Shown: piece by piece, positions 15,902-25,006 of the stretch
Position numbering within the stretch: the stretch's first letter is position 1
Layout of the letters: each line of letters opens with the position of its first letter
NCBI GenBank assembly: GCA_963662765.2
Contig: CAXXUP010000008.1
Span: 496,001-560,000, forward strand
Length of the DNA: 64,000 nucleotides
Source of the DNA: DATMXT01 sp963662765
GTDB lineage: Bacteria > Bacillota > Clostridia > Oscillospirales > Feifaniaceae
Direction: 5' to 3'
Position numbers and translations under genes: made by a program
The notes under the pieces: model-generated
What the model saw: only the letters and a program-made list of their open reading frames with translations
What the model was told of the DNA's origin: nothing
Databases searched by the model: none

Positions 15902-17812
15902 TTATTTGCCTTCAGAGGCGCTCGTTCCGGCGATGCGTCCGAAGACGACAGTGTCGGCAAGCGCGTTGCCGCCAAGGCGGTTGGCGCCGTGGATTCCTCC
16001 GGTCACTTCGCCCGCGGCGTAGAGTCCGGGAATGGGGGCGCCGGCCTCGGTCAGCACACGGCAGTCGGTGTCAATGACGACGCCGCCCATGGTGTGGTGA
16101 ACGGTGGGCACGCGGGCAGCCGCGTAGAAGGGAGCGGTGTCAATCGGGGTGGAGAAGAGGGTGCGGCCGAAAGAGTCTGCCTTACCGGCATTGGTGCCGC
16201 CCTCGCAGTAGCTGTTGAAGTCGTCCAGCGTGGTCTGGAGAGCAACGGCGGGAACGCCCATCTTCTCGGCAAGTTCCGCAATGGTGTCGGCCTTATAGGC
16301 GCGGCCGGCTTCGACTAGCTGGTTTGCAGACTCGTTGAAGTTGTTGACCTCGTCGCCGGTCGGATAGGTGTCGCTGTCCATGACGATGAACATTGTCTTG
16401 TCGGTCTGGTCGATGAGGCCCAGCGTCATGTCGTCGCGGCGGCCGCCCTCATTGACGAAACGTGTGCCTTCCTTGTTGATGAAAATGCGGGTCTCGACGT
16501 TGTGCTCAATGTTGCCGGAGAGGGCGCCGGTGGTCGGATCGCCCAGCGGAAGCAGCTGGATGTTGCCCATCTGGGTGACGGCGGCGCCGACCGTCTGGGC
16601 CATCTCAATGCCGTGTCCGTCGTCGGTGACGGCGTTGGTAGAGAGGACCGACGCGTCGAGGCTCGGCCACTTGCCGACCTCGGCATTGTATTTCTCGCGC
16701 ATTTCGACGTTGCGGGCAAAACCGCCGGTGGCCAGCACGACGGCTGCGCCCTTAGCGGTGACGACGGAGCCCTCGGGGCCTTCGCAGGTGGCACCGACTA
16801 CCTTGCCGTCCTCAACGATGAGGCTTGTGGCCTTGGTGTTGTACACCATCGTGATGGAGTCGTGGCCGTCCACATAGGCTCCGTAGGTCTTAAAGAAACC
16901 GGTGCCGACAGGCTCGACCGGCTTGTGTGCACGGGGCCAGAGACCGCCCGTGACGGTGAACTCGCCCGGCAGGAACTCCATGCCCATGCCCTTGAGCCAG
17001 TCAATACCGCCCCAAACGTTGGTGCAAAGGATCTTGACCAGAGCGAGGTTGCCTTCGAAGTCGCCGCCGCGCCAGGTCTGAAGGATATGCCAGTTGACGG
17101 AGTCAAAGAGCGCATCGGAGCCGGAGGACTTATAGGCCTCGTACTCGGCTTTGACGGCGTCGAGCAGCGCCTTATGGTCATCGTTTTTAGGCTCCTCGGC
17201 CAGAACCGCGTCAATGGAGGCGGCGTAGGCAGAAGTCATCTTGGTCTCGGGGACATAATCGTCGTTGCTGGCGTTCAAGGCGCCGCCCGACATGATGGTA
17301 TTGCCGCCCATGGCGGAAGCCGCCTCGATGACAACGACCTTCTTGCCAAGTTCGCTTGCCGTGATGGCCGCGGCCATGCCGGCACCGCCGGCGCCGAGGA
17401 CGACGACATCGGCGTCATAACTGGCGTCCAGAGCGGTCTTCTCAATCGGGACCTTCTTGAGAGCCTCGACGTCGCCGCCAGCCTGGGTCACGAGGTCGGT
17501 GACCGCCGTGATGATGGCGGTTGAGGTATAGGTGCAGCCCGTAACGGCGTCCACACCGAGGGACTGATTGGCGAGAATGAGGTCAATCAGCTTAAAAGCT
17601 GGGTCGCTGACCCCGGGGGTTTCGTTTTGTTCGACGACCTCAATGGAATCGATGGCGTTGTCGGAGAAGACAGCCTTCAGGGTGACGTCTCCGTTCATGC
17701 CTTTGGCGGATGCCGTGTACTCGCCGGCTTTGTACGCGGTTTTGGCTGCGCAGCCCGCGAACATGCTGAGCATCAGGCAAAGTGCCATAAGGAGTGCAAG
17801 TGATTTACGCAT
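15902..17812 (-). CDS. lipoprotein flavin reductase, fumarate/urocanate reductase-like (FMN-binding + FAD domain)
   Basis: A 636-residue exported protein. The signal peptide ends in the lipobox MFAGC (Cys21). Residues 25-115 form an FMN-binding domain with the flavinylation motif DAVTGCTYTS, where Cys replaces the usual Ala before the modified Thr. Residues 130-636 are an FAD-binding-2 reductase with the dinucleotide fold VVVLGAGGAGMAAAIT and the catalytic region RFVNEGGRRDD, VHHTMGG and GANRLGGNALADTVVFGR. Such enzymes reduce fumarate, urocanate or related enoates outside the cell, receiving electrons through covalently bound FMN. The acceptor cannot be told by eye. AGGAGG lies 7 bases before ATG. 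Monocistronic. Confidence 0.9.
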   Translation of the reverse strand: MRKSLALLMALCLMLSMFAGCAAKTAYKAGEYTASAKGMNGDVTLKAVFSDNAIDSIEVVEQNETPGVSDPAFKLIDLILANQSLGVDAVTGCTYTSTAIITAVTDLVTQAGGDVEALKKVPIEKTALDASYDADVVVLGAGGAGMAAAITASELGKKVVVIEAASAMGGNTIMSGGALNASNDDYVPETKMTSAYAASIDAVLAEEPKNDDHKALLDAVKAEYEAYKSSGSDALFDSVNWHILQTWRGGDFEGNLALVKILCTNVWGGIDWLKGMGMEFLPGEFTVTGGLWPRAHKPVEPVGTGFFKTYGAYVDGHDSITMVYNTKATSLIVEDGKVVGATCEGPEGSVVTAKGAAVVLATGGFARNVEMREKYNAEVGKWPSLDASVLSTNAVTDDGHGIEMAQTVGAAVTQMGNIQLLPLGDPTTGALSGNIEHNVETRIFINKEGTRFVNEGGRRDDMTLGLIDQTDKTMFIVMDSDTYPTGDEVNNFNESANQLVEAGRAYKADTIAELAEKMGVPAVALQTTLDDFNSYCEGGTNAGKADSFGRTLFSTPIDTAPFYAAARVPTVHHTMGGVVIDTDCRVLTEAGAPIPGLYAAGEVTGGIHGANRLGGNALADTVVFGRIAGTSASEGK

Positions 17813-17859
17813 GTATGTACCTCCTGTAACATAATTTGGTCACAACTGACCTTTGCTTC

Positions 17860-17888
17860 ATTATACCTGAAATGGTGGACAAAGCCAA
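17860..17888 (-). promoter_or_regulatory. promoter of the flavin reductase gene
   Basis: On the minus strand TTGGCT, a 17-bp spacer and TATAAT. A small dyad, GGTCA-CAAC-TGACC (17838-17851), lies just downstream in the leader and could bind a regulator. Confidence 0.65.
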
Positions 17889-18033
17889 TAACATTTTATG
17901 ATAATTTTAAAATAATAATAATATATTCTATAAGAACATAGAAAATTTGTACAAACAGACCATATAATATGGAGAAACGTCATGACATTGATAGAATTTC
18001 ATCGAACAAGAGAGGTGATGTATCTACAACGAA

Positions 18034-18059
18034 GGGTCCTCCCCCAGAGGGAAGGACCC
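18034..18059 (-). terminator. terminator-like hairpin after hydrolase A
   Basis: GGGTCCT and AGGACCC form a stem around a C-rich/G-rich inner part, 22 bases past the stop at 18082. It lacks a clear T tract. The rest of 17813-18081 is A+T-rich, with only the reductase promoter recognised. Confidence 0.5.
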
Positions 18060-18081
18060 CAGATTTGTCAAAAAGGCCGTT

Positions 18082-18912
18082 TCATGCCCTTGCCGCCACC
18101 CACTCGCAGACAGCGCGGGCCACTGCCATCTTCTTTCCGGAGTAACTGTGATCGCCGCCCATGCGAATCAAGGTGAAGTTATGCCCCTTATAAGCGGCTG
18201 CCATGGGGGCGAAGTGGAGGGCCGGCACCGAAGCCTCATCTTGGTTGAACCCGATGACGCACAGGGGCTTGCCGTCCAGTTTTCCGGTCTGCCGCACAAA
18301 GAGCCACTCCTTGGAGTGTTCGGCCAGCTCGTCTTGCATGATACCAGGGCGAACGTAGGAGAGTTGGGGGCAGGGGTTTTCGGACATGGCGCGAAGCTGG
18401 GCCATCCCCTCGGGGTCCGCCATTGCAAATTCGTAAGCGGCAGCGAAGTCGTAGGGGGCGATGGCGACAGCGCCCTTCAAGTCGTCTCTGGCCGCCAAAG
18501 TTAAAATGGTGGCAAAGCCGCCCATACTCTGCCCGACGACGAAGATGCGGCTACGATCGATGCCGTACTGCTTCGAGATGTCGTCCCGCCGCATATAGTC
18601 GACGGCGGCAGATGAATCTTCCAGCACATTTGCAAGTGAGAATTTACCGGGACTGCCCCAGGCGCCGCGGTAGTGGAAGAAGAGCACACTGCAGCCGATC
18701 ATGCGCAGCGCTTCGGCGACAAACAGGTTGCGCTCGTTTCCGGGGTAACCGTGCAGCATGACGACGAGTGGATGGGAACCGGCACCGGCCGGGGTCAGCA
18801 GGATGGCGTTCATCAGCAGACCGTCCGAAGGGATGCCAAGCTCATACATGTAGGGTTCGACGCCGTCCGGCGACGGAGTGGAGTCGGTAAAAATGCGGCT
18901 TAAGTCAAGCAT
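18082..18912 (-). CDS. alpha/beta hydrolase, dienelactone hydrolase/peptidase-like (copy A)
   Basis: A 276-residue serine hydrolase of the alpha/beta fold. It has the oxyanion-hole motif HGYPGNERNL, the nucleophile elbow GQSMGGFA, a probable acid in GFNQDEAS and the catalytic His in GGDHSYS. There is no signal peptide, so it should be cytosolic. It is a clear paralogue of the protein at 24161-25006: both share MLxx starts, HG(Y/F)PGNERNL, VLFFHY(R/K)GAWGSPG and APYDFAA. The substrate is unknown; it may be a small ester or acyl peptide. GGGAGG precedes ATG by 5 bases. The Crp-regulator gene lies upstream on the same strand. Confidence 0.83.
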   Translation of the reverse strand: MLDLSRIFTDSTPSPDGVEPYMYELGIPSDGLLMNAILLTPAGAGSHPLVVMLHGYPGNERNLFVAEALRMIGCSVLFFHYRGAWGSPGKFSLANVLEDSSAAVDYMRRDDISKQYGIDRSRIFVVGQSMGGFATILTLAARDDLKGAVAIAPYDFAAAYEFAMADPEGMAQLRAMSENPCPQLSYVRPGIMQDELAEHSKEWLFVRQTGKLDGKPLCVIGFNQDEASVPALHFAPMAAAYKGHNFTLIRMGGDHSYSGKKMAVARAVCEWVAARA

Positions 18913-19045
18913 AACAGCCTCCCATGAATGAAATTTTTGATGTTAAGTGTTAAATCGTTTTCGCATTTCAAATCCTTGAGCCAGATTACAAAACGGGTAT
19001 TTCTTTAATTTTCAGACAATTCGTCCACCAGCGTTTACAAAGGCA

Positions 19046-19738
19046 TTAGGTGTAGGACTGCAGATTTTTCAACGCATCCACGTTTAGAATCGTTATGCTC
19101 TTCGCATCAAAAAAAATCAGGCCGTCCCTGCGCATTTTAGCGAATTCTCGAGATAGCGAGGGCCTTTGAATCCCCAGCTTCTCCGCGAGTTCTTTTTTTG
19201 TGATGTCCAAACCGATCCTCATGCTTTTTTGAACATGGCATTCATACAGTAAAAACTCAATGATCGACTGACGAATTGTTTTCATGGAAAGAGTTTTGAT
19301 TTTACTTGCCAAAATCAAAGTTTTATCCGACATGGATTGAAGAAAGCTCTTCAAAAAGTTTTCGTTGCTTTGACATAAAGTCAGAATCAGCTCTCGGTCG
19401 ATTTGAAGAATGACCGTTTCGCTTTTTGCCGTCATTGTCATGGGATAGGCGTTGTTGCGCGCAAAAAGAAGATTTTCTCCGATGGTATCACCAGCCAGCA
19501 TACTGCAAATGGTAAGCAAATCTCCGCTCGCATCTATTTGCTGAATAAAAATGGCACCTTGCAAAACAACGTCAAGGCCTGTGCACTTTTCATTTTGAAG
19601 ATGGATCACTTCGTTTTTACGATATCTCCGAATCCGATATTGGTTTTGTCGGAATAAGGCGGACAATTCACTTTCAGAAAAGCATTGAAACAGACTGACG
19701 GCTGTGAGCATAGAAAAAAAATCTGTCAACTCGATCAT
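19046..19738 (-). CDS. Crp/Fnr family transcriptional regulator
   Basis: A 230-residue regulator. Residues 15-135 form a cyclic-nucleotide-binding-type jelly roll (GLDVVLQGAIFIQQID, AGDTIGENLLFA). A dimerisation helix follows, and residues 150-225 hold a Crp-type winged helix (LDITKKELAEKLGIQRPSLS). The four-Cys N-terminal cluster of FNR is not present, although five scattered cysteines exist, so the signal is unknown. The gene is divergent from an ABC transporter operon and shares its A+T-richer composition. A 22-bp dyad in the intergenic region lies in this gene's leader, which would allow autorepression. Confidence 0.88.
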   Translation of the reverse strand: MIELTDFFSMLTAVSLFQCFSESELSALFRQNQYRIRRYRKNEVIHLQNEKCTGLDVVLQGAIFIQQIDASGDLLTICSMLAGDTIGENLLFARNNAYPMTMTAKSETVILQIDRELILTLCQSNENFLKSFLQSMSDKTLILASKIKTLSMKTIRQSIIEFLLYECHVQKSMRIGLDITKKELAEKLGIQRPSLSREFAKMRRDGLIFFDAKSITILNVDALKNLQSYT

Positions 19739-19748
19739 CTTCTTCTAT

Positions 19749-19794
19749 AAGAGTAACAGAGGTTACTCTTTTTTTTACTGCCTTTGATTATAAT
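19749..19794 (+). promoter_or_regulatory. Crp/Fnr-type dyad and overlapping divergent promoters
   Basis: AAGAGTAAC-AGAG-GTTACTCTT (19749-19770) is a perfect 22-bp dyad, the usual length of Crp/Fnr sites. The rightward -10 TATAAT (19789-19794) predicts a start near 19801, placing the dyad centre at about -41.5, the class II activation position. The expected rightward -35 (CTCTTT) is poor, as in activator-dependent promoters. The same ATTATAAT block gives a leftward -10 for the regulator. A T run follows the dyad, so it could also be read as a terminator, but no rightward gene precedes it. Confidence 0.68.
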
Positions 19795-19913
19795 ACAATC
19801 GAAACGAAAAAGAAAGCAAAAACACCGGTCGTTTCAATTTGCGAGAGATCATGTCTGTTTCACACAATACAGCGAATGGAGACGGCATATTTCTCCGATA
19901 AGGAGGTCTGTGG

Positions 19914-20615
19914 ATGAGTTTCATTCAATTTGACGAAGTGGAGCGGGAATACATCATAGGGGACAGCATAATTAAAGCGGTGAAAGGAATCAGTTTTTCC
20001 CTTGAAGAAGGATCCTTTAATGTTGTGCTTGGGCAAAGCGGCGCAGGAAAAACGACGGTGCTAAATCTGCTGGGCGGCATGGATTCACCGACGAAGGGAA
20101 CGATCACCGTTAACTGCGAAGACATCTCAAAGTTTGGGGCCAGAGAGCTGACTACATACCGCCGGGACAAAATTGGATTTGTGTTTCAGTTTTACAATCT
20201 TGTGCCCAACTTAACGGCGCTGGAAAACGTGCAGCTTGCACAGGAAATTTGCAAAAAGCCGCTGAACGCAGCGGAAATACTGGAGCGGGTCGGTCTGGGA
20301 AAACGAAAAAACAATTTTCCGGGGCAGATGTCCGGCGGCGAACAGCAACGGGTATCGATTGCCCGGGCATTGACAAAAAACCCTCAAATTTTGCTCTGCG
20401 ACGAACCCACCGGTGCGCTTGATTCCGGCACCGGTCAAACCGTGCTTAAACTAATTCGCGACATCGCCCGTGATATGAACAAAACGGTTGTCGTGGTTAC
20501 GCATAACACACAGATTGCCGAAATGGCGGATATGGTTATCCACATGCGCGATGGACAGATCCTCGAAACACGTCATACCGAGCATCCGCGGCCTGTAGAG
20601 GAAATCATATGGTAA
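19914..20615 (+). CDS. ABC transporter ATP-binding protein (LolD/MacB type)
   Basis: A 233-residue ATPase of the MacB/LolD family. It has Walker A GQSGAGKT, the signature MSGGEQQRV, Walker B ILLCDEPTGALD and the switch His in VVTHNTQIA. It energises the FtsX-like permease encoded next, whose start overlaps this gene by 7 bases. AAGGAGG lies 7 bases before ATG 19914. It is the first gene of the rightward operon from the Crp/Fnr-type promoter. Such pumps export peptides, lipids or antimicrobials by a mechanical rather than channel-like action. The sequence is more A+T-rich than the flanks. Confidence 0.92.
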   Translation: MSFIQFDEVEREYIIGDSIIKAVKGISFSLEEGSFNVVLGQSGAGKTTVLNLLGGMDSPTKGTITVNCEDISKFGARELTTYRRDKIGFVFQFYNLVPNLTALENVQLAQEICKKPLNAAEILERVGLGKRKNNFPGQMSGGEQQRVSIARALTKNPQILLCDEPTGALDSGTGQTVLKLIRDIARDMNKTVVVVTHNTQIAEMADMVIHMRDGQILETRHTEHPRPVEEIIW

Positions 20616-22927
20616 GGAGCACGCTCTTCAAAAAGTCGTTCCAGGACATGAAGAAAAACCGGGCTCAATTCCTTTCTATTTTTATAATGGCGGCACTCGC
20701 GATCGGCATGTCAGCGGGGCTCAACACTATATGGACCACGGTATACGCACATTCTCAGAGCTTTTACGAAGCCACGAACCTTTCGGATTTTTGGGTATCC
20801 GTTTTAAATCCATCCGAACTCAATTTGTGGAGTGTCCGGAATATTGACGGCGTGCAAAAGGTGGAAAAACGGATATTAATCAATAACGCTACGGCCGGAA
20901 TAGATGGAAAGCCATCTTTACAGGTATTCGCCGTTTCTTCGGGGAACACACTTGATTTGCCGTATGTGATGACAGGTAAAAAGGTCAGCAAACAAGGGGC
21001 GATTTTGGACCTATCGTTCGCACAGGCCAATCATCTTTCGCTAGGGGACAGCTTGACCGTAACAGTAAACGATCACAGAATTGATGTTGTGATTGAGGCG
21101 CTTGCCTATAGCAGCGAAAACATCTATGCCATAAAAGATTCCGCATCCATGATGCCGGATCCAATGGGCTATGGGTTTATTGTGATGGATGAGGACAAGA
21201 TTGCAGTTGCCTACGGCGGGGTGAAACCCTACAACCAAATCGAAGTTCAGCTTTCCCCGGGGGCAGACACAGCGGCAGTCCAAAGCCAAATGGACGCTAT
21301 TTTCGGGAAAAAGCTCAATTTTGTGATTACACAAACCGACAATCGGGGCATCAATTTCGCAAACGCCAAGGTTGTCCAATTCCGGTCCCTTGCCACAATT
21401 TTCCCATTTATGTTTTTCTTGGTTACGGCGCTTATCACGTTCAGTACCATGATGCGGCTGACTGAAGAACAACGCAGTCAAATAGGGATATTAAAAGCGC
21501 TCGGCTATCGCAGAGAAAGCATCTTATGGCATTATTCTTCCTACGGGGTCTACATTGGCGCAGCTGGGATTTTCGTTGGAATCCTGTTCGGACCGAATGT
21601 GATGGGGAAATTACTGCTTTCCAAATTGCAGACCCTTATGACTTTTCCAAACGAGGATGTGGTTGTCAATATTCCAAAGTTTTTAGTCGGCGCTTCCATC
21701 ATTGCGCTTTTTACCGGGGGCATCTCCTGCTGCGCTTGCTTGAAGCTCCAGCGTGAAACACCGTCTGAATTGTTTCGGCCCAAAGCACCCAAGAGCGGGA
21801 GCCATATCATACTGGAGCAACTGCCCTACCTCTGGAGCCGTCTGAAATTCCGCCAAAAACTGATTGTGCGCAACGCGATGCGCAATAAATTCAGGATCAT
21901 CGTGAGCATTCTCGGTGTCTCGGGCTGTGCGGGGTTGATCATCGGCGCCTTGTCTCTGTTTGATCTTGTATCCGGAATTCCAAAAACGCTTTATGTTCAA
22001 ACATACTCATATGATCAGAAAATCGTGCTCTCCAGCGGGACTGACGCTAGAGCCCTTAGAAATTTACATCTTTCCGGGACCGTACAGACTTTAGAGGAAA
22101 CATCCGTGGAGCTTATCACGCAAAGCGGACTGCGGGAAATGTCCGTCGTCTCTGTCTTCTCCAAGGAAAGCCCCTTAATCCACCTTAAGGACATGGACGG
22201 CAACGATGTTGCGGTGCCGGATACAGGAATAGCAATGACAAGAAAACAAGCCGAGCTCATGCATGTGGAGGTCGGAGATACGGTAAGCCTGAAACGAAGC
22301 CGCAATACATACTATCCCGTTATAATCATGCAAATCGTTTACATGCCAAGTTCGCAGGGCATTTATATGAGCAACAGCTATTGGCAGAAAATCGGCGAAG
22401 AATATAGTCCCACGTCGCTGCTCGTAAAATGGACCGATCGGGATAATGATTTTCTATACAGCGATTATGTTTCCAGTTTTACGGACCGGGAAACCCAGAA
22501 AGCCGATTTTGAGAGCAATCTCAGCGCAATTTTCGGCACTTCGTTCATTTTGATTATATCTGGGGCGACGCTGGCTTTCGTAGTTCTTTATAACATGGGC
22601 ATGCTGAATTTTGCCGAACGGATCAGAGATCTTGCCACATTGGAGGTCCTGGGATTTAATCAAGAAGAAATCCAGCCGCTTGTACTGATGGAAAACGTAT
22701 TTTCCACAATCCTCGGGATTCTTCTAGGAATTCCGATCGGAAAAATTCTTGCGAGTACAATTGCCAGAGGGTTTGGCGACGACTTTGATTTAATCAGCCA
22801 TGTGACGATTGAACAAATTTTCATTGCGGTCCTCATAACGCTGATCTTCGCAGCCATTGTAAACCATGTCGTTTGTAAAAAAATAAAAACCATTGACATG
22901 CTTTTGTCGCTGAAAAGCATTGAATGA
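20609..22927 (+). CDS. ABC transporter permease, two FtsX/MacB-like domains
   Basis: A 772-residue membrane protein with an N-terminal helix (about residues 17-35) and a large extracytoplasmic MacB-type domain (about 36-250). A three-helix FtsX block follows near 255-380, with FLVTALITFSTMMRLTEEQ. A second copy comprises a helix near 425-450, an outer domain and helices near 640-760, starting with FILIISGATLAFVVLYNMG. This duplicated form is common in Firmicutes (YtrF/SalY-like). With the neighbouring ATPase and lipoprotein adaptor it forms a complete MacAB-like exporter. The substrate is unknown. Confidence 0.88.
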   Translation: MVRSTLFKKSFQDMKKNRAQFLSIFIMAALAIGMSAGLNTIWTTVYAHSQSFYEATNLSDFWVSVLNPSELNLWSVRNIDGVQKVEKRILINNATAGIDGKPSLQVFAVSSGNTLDLPYVMTGKKVSKQGAILDLSFAQANHLSLGDSLTVTVNDHRIDVVIEALAYSSENIYAIKDSASMMPDPMGYGFIVMDEDKIAVAYGGVKPYNQIEVQLSPGADTAAVQSQMDAIFGKKLNFVITQTDNRGINFANAKVVQFRSLATIFPFMFFLVTALITFSTMMRLTEEQRSQIGILKALGYRRESILWHYSSYGVYIGAAGIFVGILFGPNVMGKLLLSKLQTLMTFPNEDVVVNIPKFLVGASIIALFTGGISCCACLKLQRETPSELFRPKAPKSGSHIILEQLPYLWSRLKFRQKLIVRNAMRNKFRIIVSILGVSGCAGLIIGALSLFDLVSGIPKTLYVQTYSYDQKIVLSSGTDARALRNLHLSGTVQTLEETSVELITQSGLREMSVVSVFSKESPLIHLKDMDGNDVAVPDTGIAMTRKQAELMHVEVGDTVSLKRSRNTYYPVIIMQIVYMPSSQGIYMSNSYWQKIGEEYSPTSLLVKWTDRDNDFLYSDYVSSFTDRETQKADFESNLSAIFGTSFILIISGATLAFVVLYNMGMLNFAERIRDLATLEVLGFNQEEIQPLVLMENVFSTILGILLGIPIGKILASTIARGFGDDFDLISHVTIEQIFIAVLITLIFAAIVNHVVCKKIKTIDMLLSLKSIE

Positions 22928-22952
22928 TTAATAAGGAAGGTTGTTTTCACAT

Positions 22953-24077
22953 ATGAGAAGGAACGGCATTATTTTGCTGGCCGCATTGCTGCTGCTTTCC
23001 ACAGGCTGTAAAAAGACTGATATCAGGGCGGCGGCAGGTGCATCTTTGGAGGTCCCGGCACCCAATACGGATATTGTCGTTTGGGGAGAAGTTTTATACA
23101 GCAGCGAGTCCCAAATTTGCATTGATTTTCCTGCGCAGGTGCAAAGCATCGATGTGGAAATCGGCGACTACGTCAAGGCGGGGACAACGCTAATCACACT
23201 TTCGACCGAGACGTATCAGAACAATCTGATAGATTTACAGGCGAAAGTTAATTTCGCAAAAGCTTCGGACAACAATATTGACTACGCAGCGCTGCAAGCG
23301 CAGATATCTATTTTGGAAAATCAAATCGCTTACAGGAAGGCGCAGCTTAATGACGGGAGCAGCCCGGATTTGCAGTTGCAGCAAAATGCTCTGAGCCTTG
23401 TTCAAAAACAAGCGCAACAGGCACAGGAGGATTCGGACAAATATAAAACGCTGCTTGACAGCGGCGCAATATCCCAATCCGATTATTCGGTGTTTTCCGA
23501 TGCACTGGATCAAAAAAGCAAAGCGGTCAATGATGCCAAAGCCAGTCTTGCAAAGACAACACGCGCTTTGCAGGAGGCAATCGACTCCCTGAGTATCTCG
23601 TTAATAAGTGCGCAAGGTCAGTTGAATCAGCAAAAAGCGAGTGCCGCGGCGGCACAGGCAAATCTTAATTCGATGCGTTCAAAGGCCGACAAGCCGTACA
23701 TTTCCGGGGATAACATCATTTCCGATCTGGCTTTTGGCATCGTTGAAGAAATCAATGTAAAAAAAGGAACCATCATCAGCGGCCAAACCCCGCAAAATAT
23801 AATCACCCTGATTGATGCCGACAGCATCTACATCAGCGCGGTAGTTCCGGAGGCGTTTATTGGAGAAATATCTGCAAGCAGCAAGGTCTATATTATTCCA
23901 ACGTCTAACAAAGATATTAAAATTCAGGGACACATCATCAAAATTCCAAGTTTGGCGGTGGAGGATGACGGTGACCGTGTTGTAAAAGTACAAGTCAAAC
24001 CGGATGAAAGCAGTCCATACATTAAACCCGGCTTTACGGCAGACATATATTTTACCACTGAAAACAATATACCTTAA
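22953..24077 (+). CDS. HlyD/MacA-like periplasmic adaptor lipoprotein
   Basis: A 374-residue adaptor with a lipoprotein signal peptide (lipobox LSTGC, Cys20). The two halves of a biotinyl-lipoyl-like domain (IDFPAQVQSIDVEIGDYVKAG and LAFGIVEEINVKKGTIISGQ) flank a long alpha-helical hairpin rich in Ala and Gln. A beta-barrel-type C-terminus follows. It would clamp on the FtsX permease outer domain and carry substrate away from the membrane. ATG 22953 follows AAGGAAGG by 12 bases; a TTG at 22941 touches that site and is not favoured. It is the last gene of the Crp-flanked operon. Confidence 0.88.
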   Translation: MRRNGIILLAALLLLSTGCKKTDIRAAAGASLEVPAPNTDIVVWGEVLYSSESQICIDFPAQVQSIDVEIGDYVKAGTTLITLSTETYQNNLIDLQAKVNFAKASDNNIDYAALQAQISILENQIAYRKAQLNDGSSPDLQLQQNALSLVQKQAQQAQEDSDKYKTLLDSGAISQSDYSVFSDALDQKSKAVNDAKASLAKTTRALQEAIDSLSISLISAQGQLNQQKASAAAAQANLNSMRSKADKPYISGDNIISDLAFGIVEEINVKKGTIISGQTPQNIITLIDADSIYISAVVPEAFIGEISASSKVYIIPTSNKDIKIQGHIIKIPSLAVEDDGDRVVKVQVKPDESSPYIKPGFTADIYFTTENNIP

Positions 24078-24160
24078 TGATGATTCATGCGGCGATGGTG
24101 ACAACGGATTTAATCAGTAAAGCACATTTTGATATCGATTGATGCCGGCAGGCAAAACTA

Positions 24161-25006
24161 TCACACCCGCACGCCGCACCGGGATTCGATCCACTCGGCC
24201 ACGGCCTTTGCGACGCCGTATCGACGGGAGTTGTAGCCGTGGTCGGTGTCAAAGTGGCGAACTGTAAGCCCCTCACCCATGACGGGTGCGTATGCCTCCA
24301 CAAGGGGAGCGAGGTGCAGCGGTGCCGGGGATACGACATCGCGGTCAAAGGCGAGGATGCACAGCTGCTTTCCGGCAAGCCCTTCAGCCTTGCCCGGCAG
24401 CAGCCAGTCGCTTTTGTGACGGGTCAGTTCGTCGTGCAGTACACCCTCGTACTCGAGGCACAGGGGCGGCAGCGGACACCGCACGACAGCCTCGTAGTTG
24501 GCGGCGTATTCGGGAGAGGACTCGCTTGCTGTGCGGGAGGCCGCAAAGTCGTAGGGAGCCATGGCGACAGCGCCACACAGGTCGTCGCGGGATGCCAGCG
24601 TCGTGATGGCGGCAAAGCCACCCATCGAGTGGCCGACGAGGAATATGAGATCGGGGTCGACGCCGTACTGCGCCGCCACATCCGGCTGTCTGAAGTAATC
24701 GACGGCGTTGTTTGCGTCCTTTAGCACGTCCTCAAACGTGAAAAAGCCCGGGCTGCCCCACGCGCCCTTATAATGAAAGAAAAGCACATGACAGCCGGCC
24801 GCCCGCAGCGACTCGGCGAGGTCGAGGTTGCGCTCGTTTCCGGGGAAGCCGTGGAGTATGATGGCAAGCGGACGCAGGCCCTCGCCCACAGCGCTTAAGA
24901 CCATGGCGTTGAGGCCATATCCGTCTGACGGGAGCAGCAGTTCGATTTTTCCCGGCGCAGCGGCGCTGTCGGCCGGATCGCAAAACATGTTTTGAATATT
25001 GAGCAC
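24161..25006 (-). CDS. alpha/beta hydrolase, paralogue of the 18-kb copy (copy B)
   Basis: A 281-residue serine hydrolase. It shows HGFPGNERNL, VLFFHYKGAWGSPG, the nucleophile elbow GHSMGGFA, APYDFAA and the catalytic His region DTDHGYNSRR. The start is GTG 25006: AAAGGAG lies 8 bases upstream, and the resulting MLNIQNMF aligns with MLDLSRIF of copy A. An upstream ATG at 25051 would add 15 residues not present in the paralogue. Both copies point leftwards and enclose the Crp/ABC block, as if the block had been inserted between tandem duplicates. Substrate unknown. Confidence 0.83.
   Translation of the reverse strand: MLNIQNMFCDPADSAAAPGKIELLLPSDGYGLNAMVLSAVGEGLRPLAIILHGFPGNERNLDLAESLRAAGCHVLFFHYKGAWGSPGFFTFEDVLKDANNAVDYFRQPDVAAQYGVDPDLIFLVGHSMGGFAAITTLASRDDLCGAVAMAPYDFAASRTASESSPEYAANYEAVVRCPLPPLCLEYEGVLHDELTRHKSDWLLPGKAEGLAGKQLCILAFDRDVVSPAPLHLAPLVEAYAPVMGEGLTVRHFDTDHGYNSRRYGVAKAVAEWIESRCGVRV

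Noticed and set aside
19749..19778. Rightward intrinsic terminator made by the Crp-type dyad and T run
   Set aside because: No rightward transcription unit lies upstream; position and symmetry fit a regulator site better.
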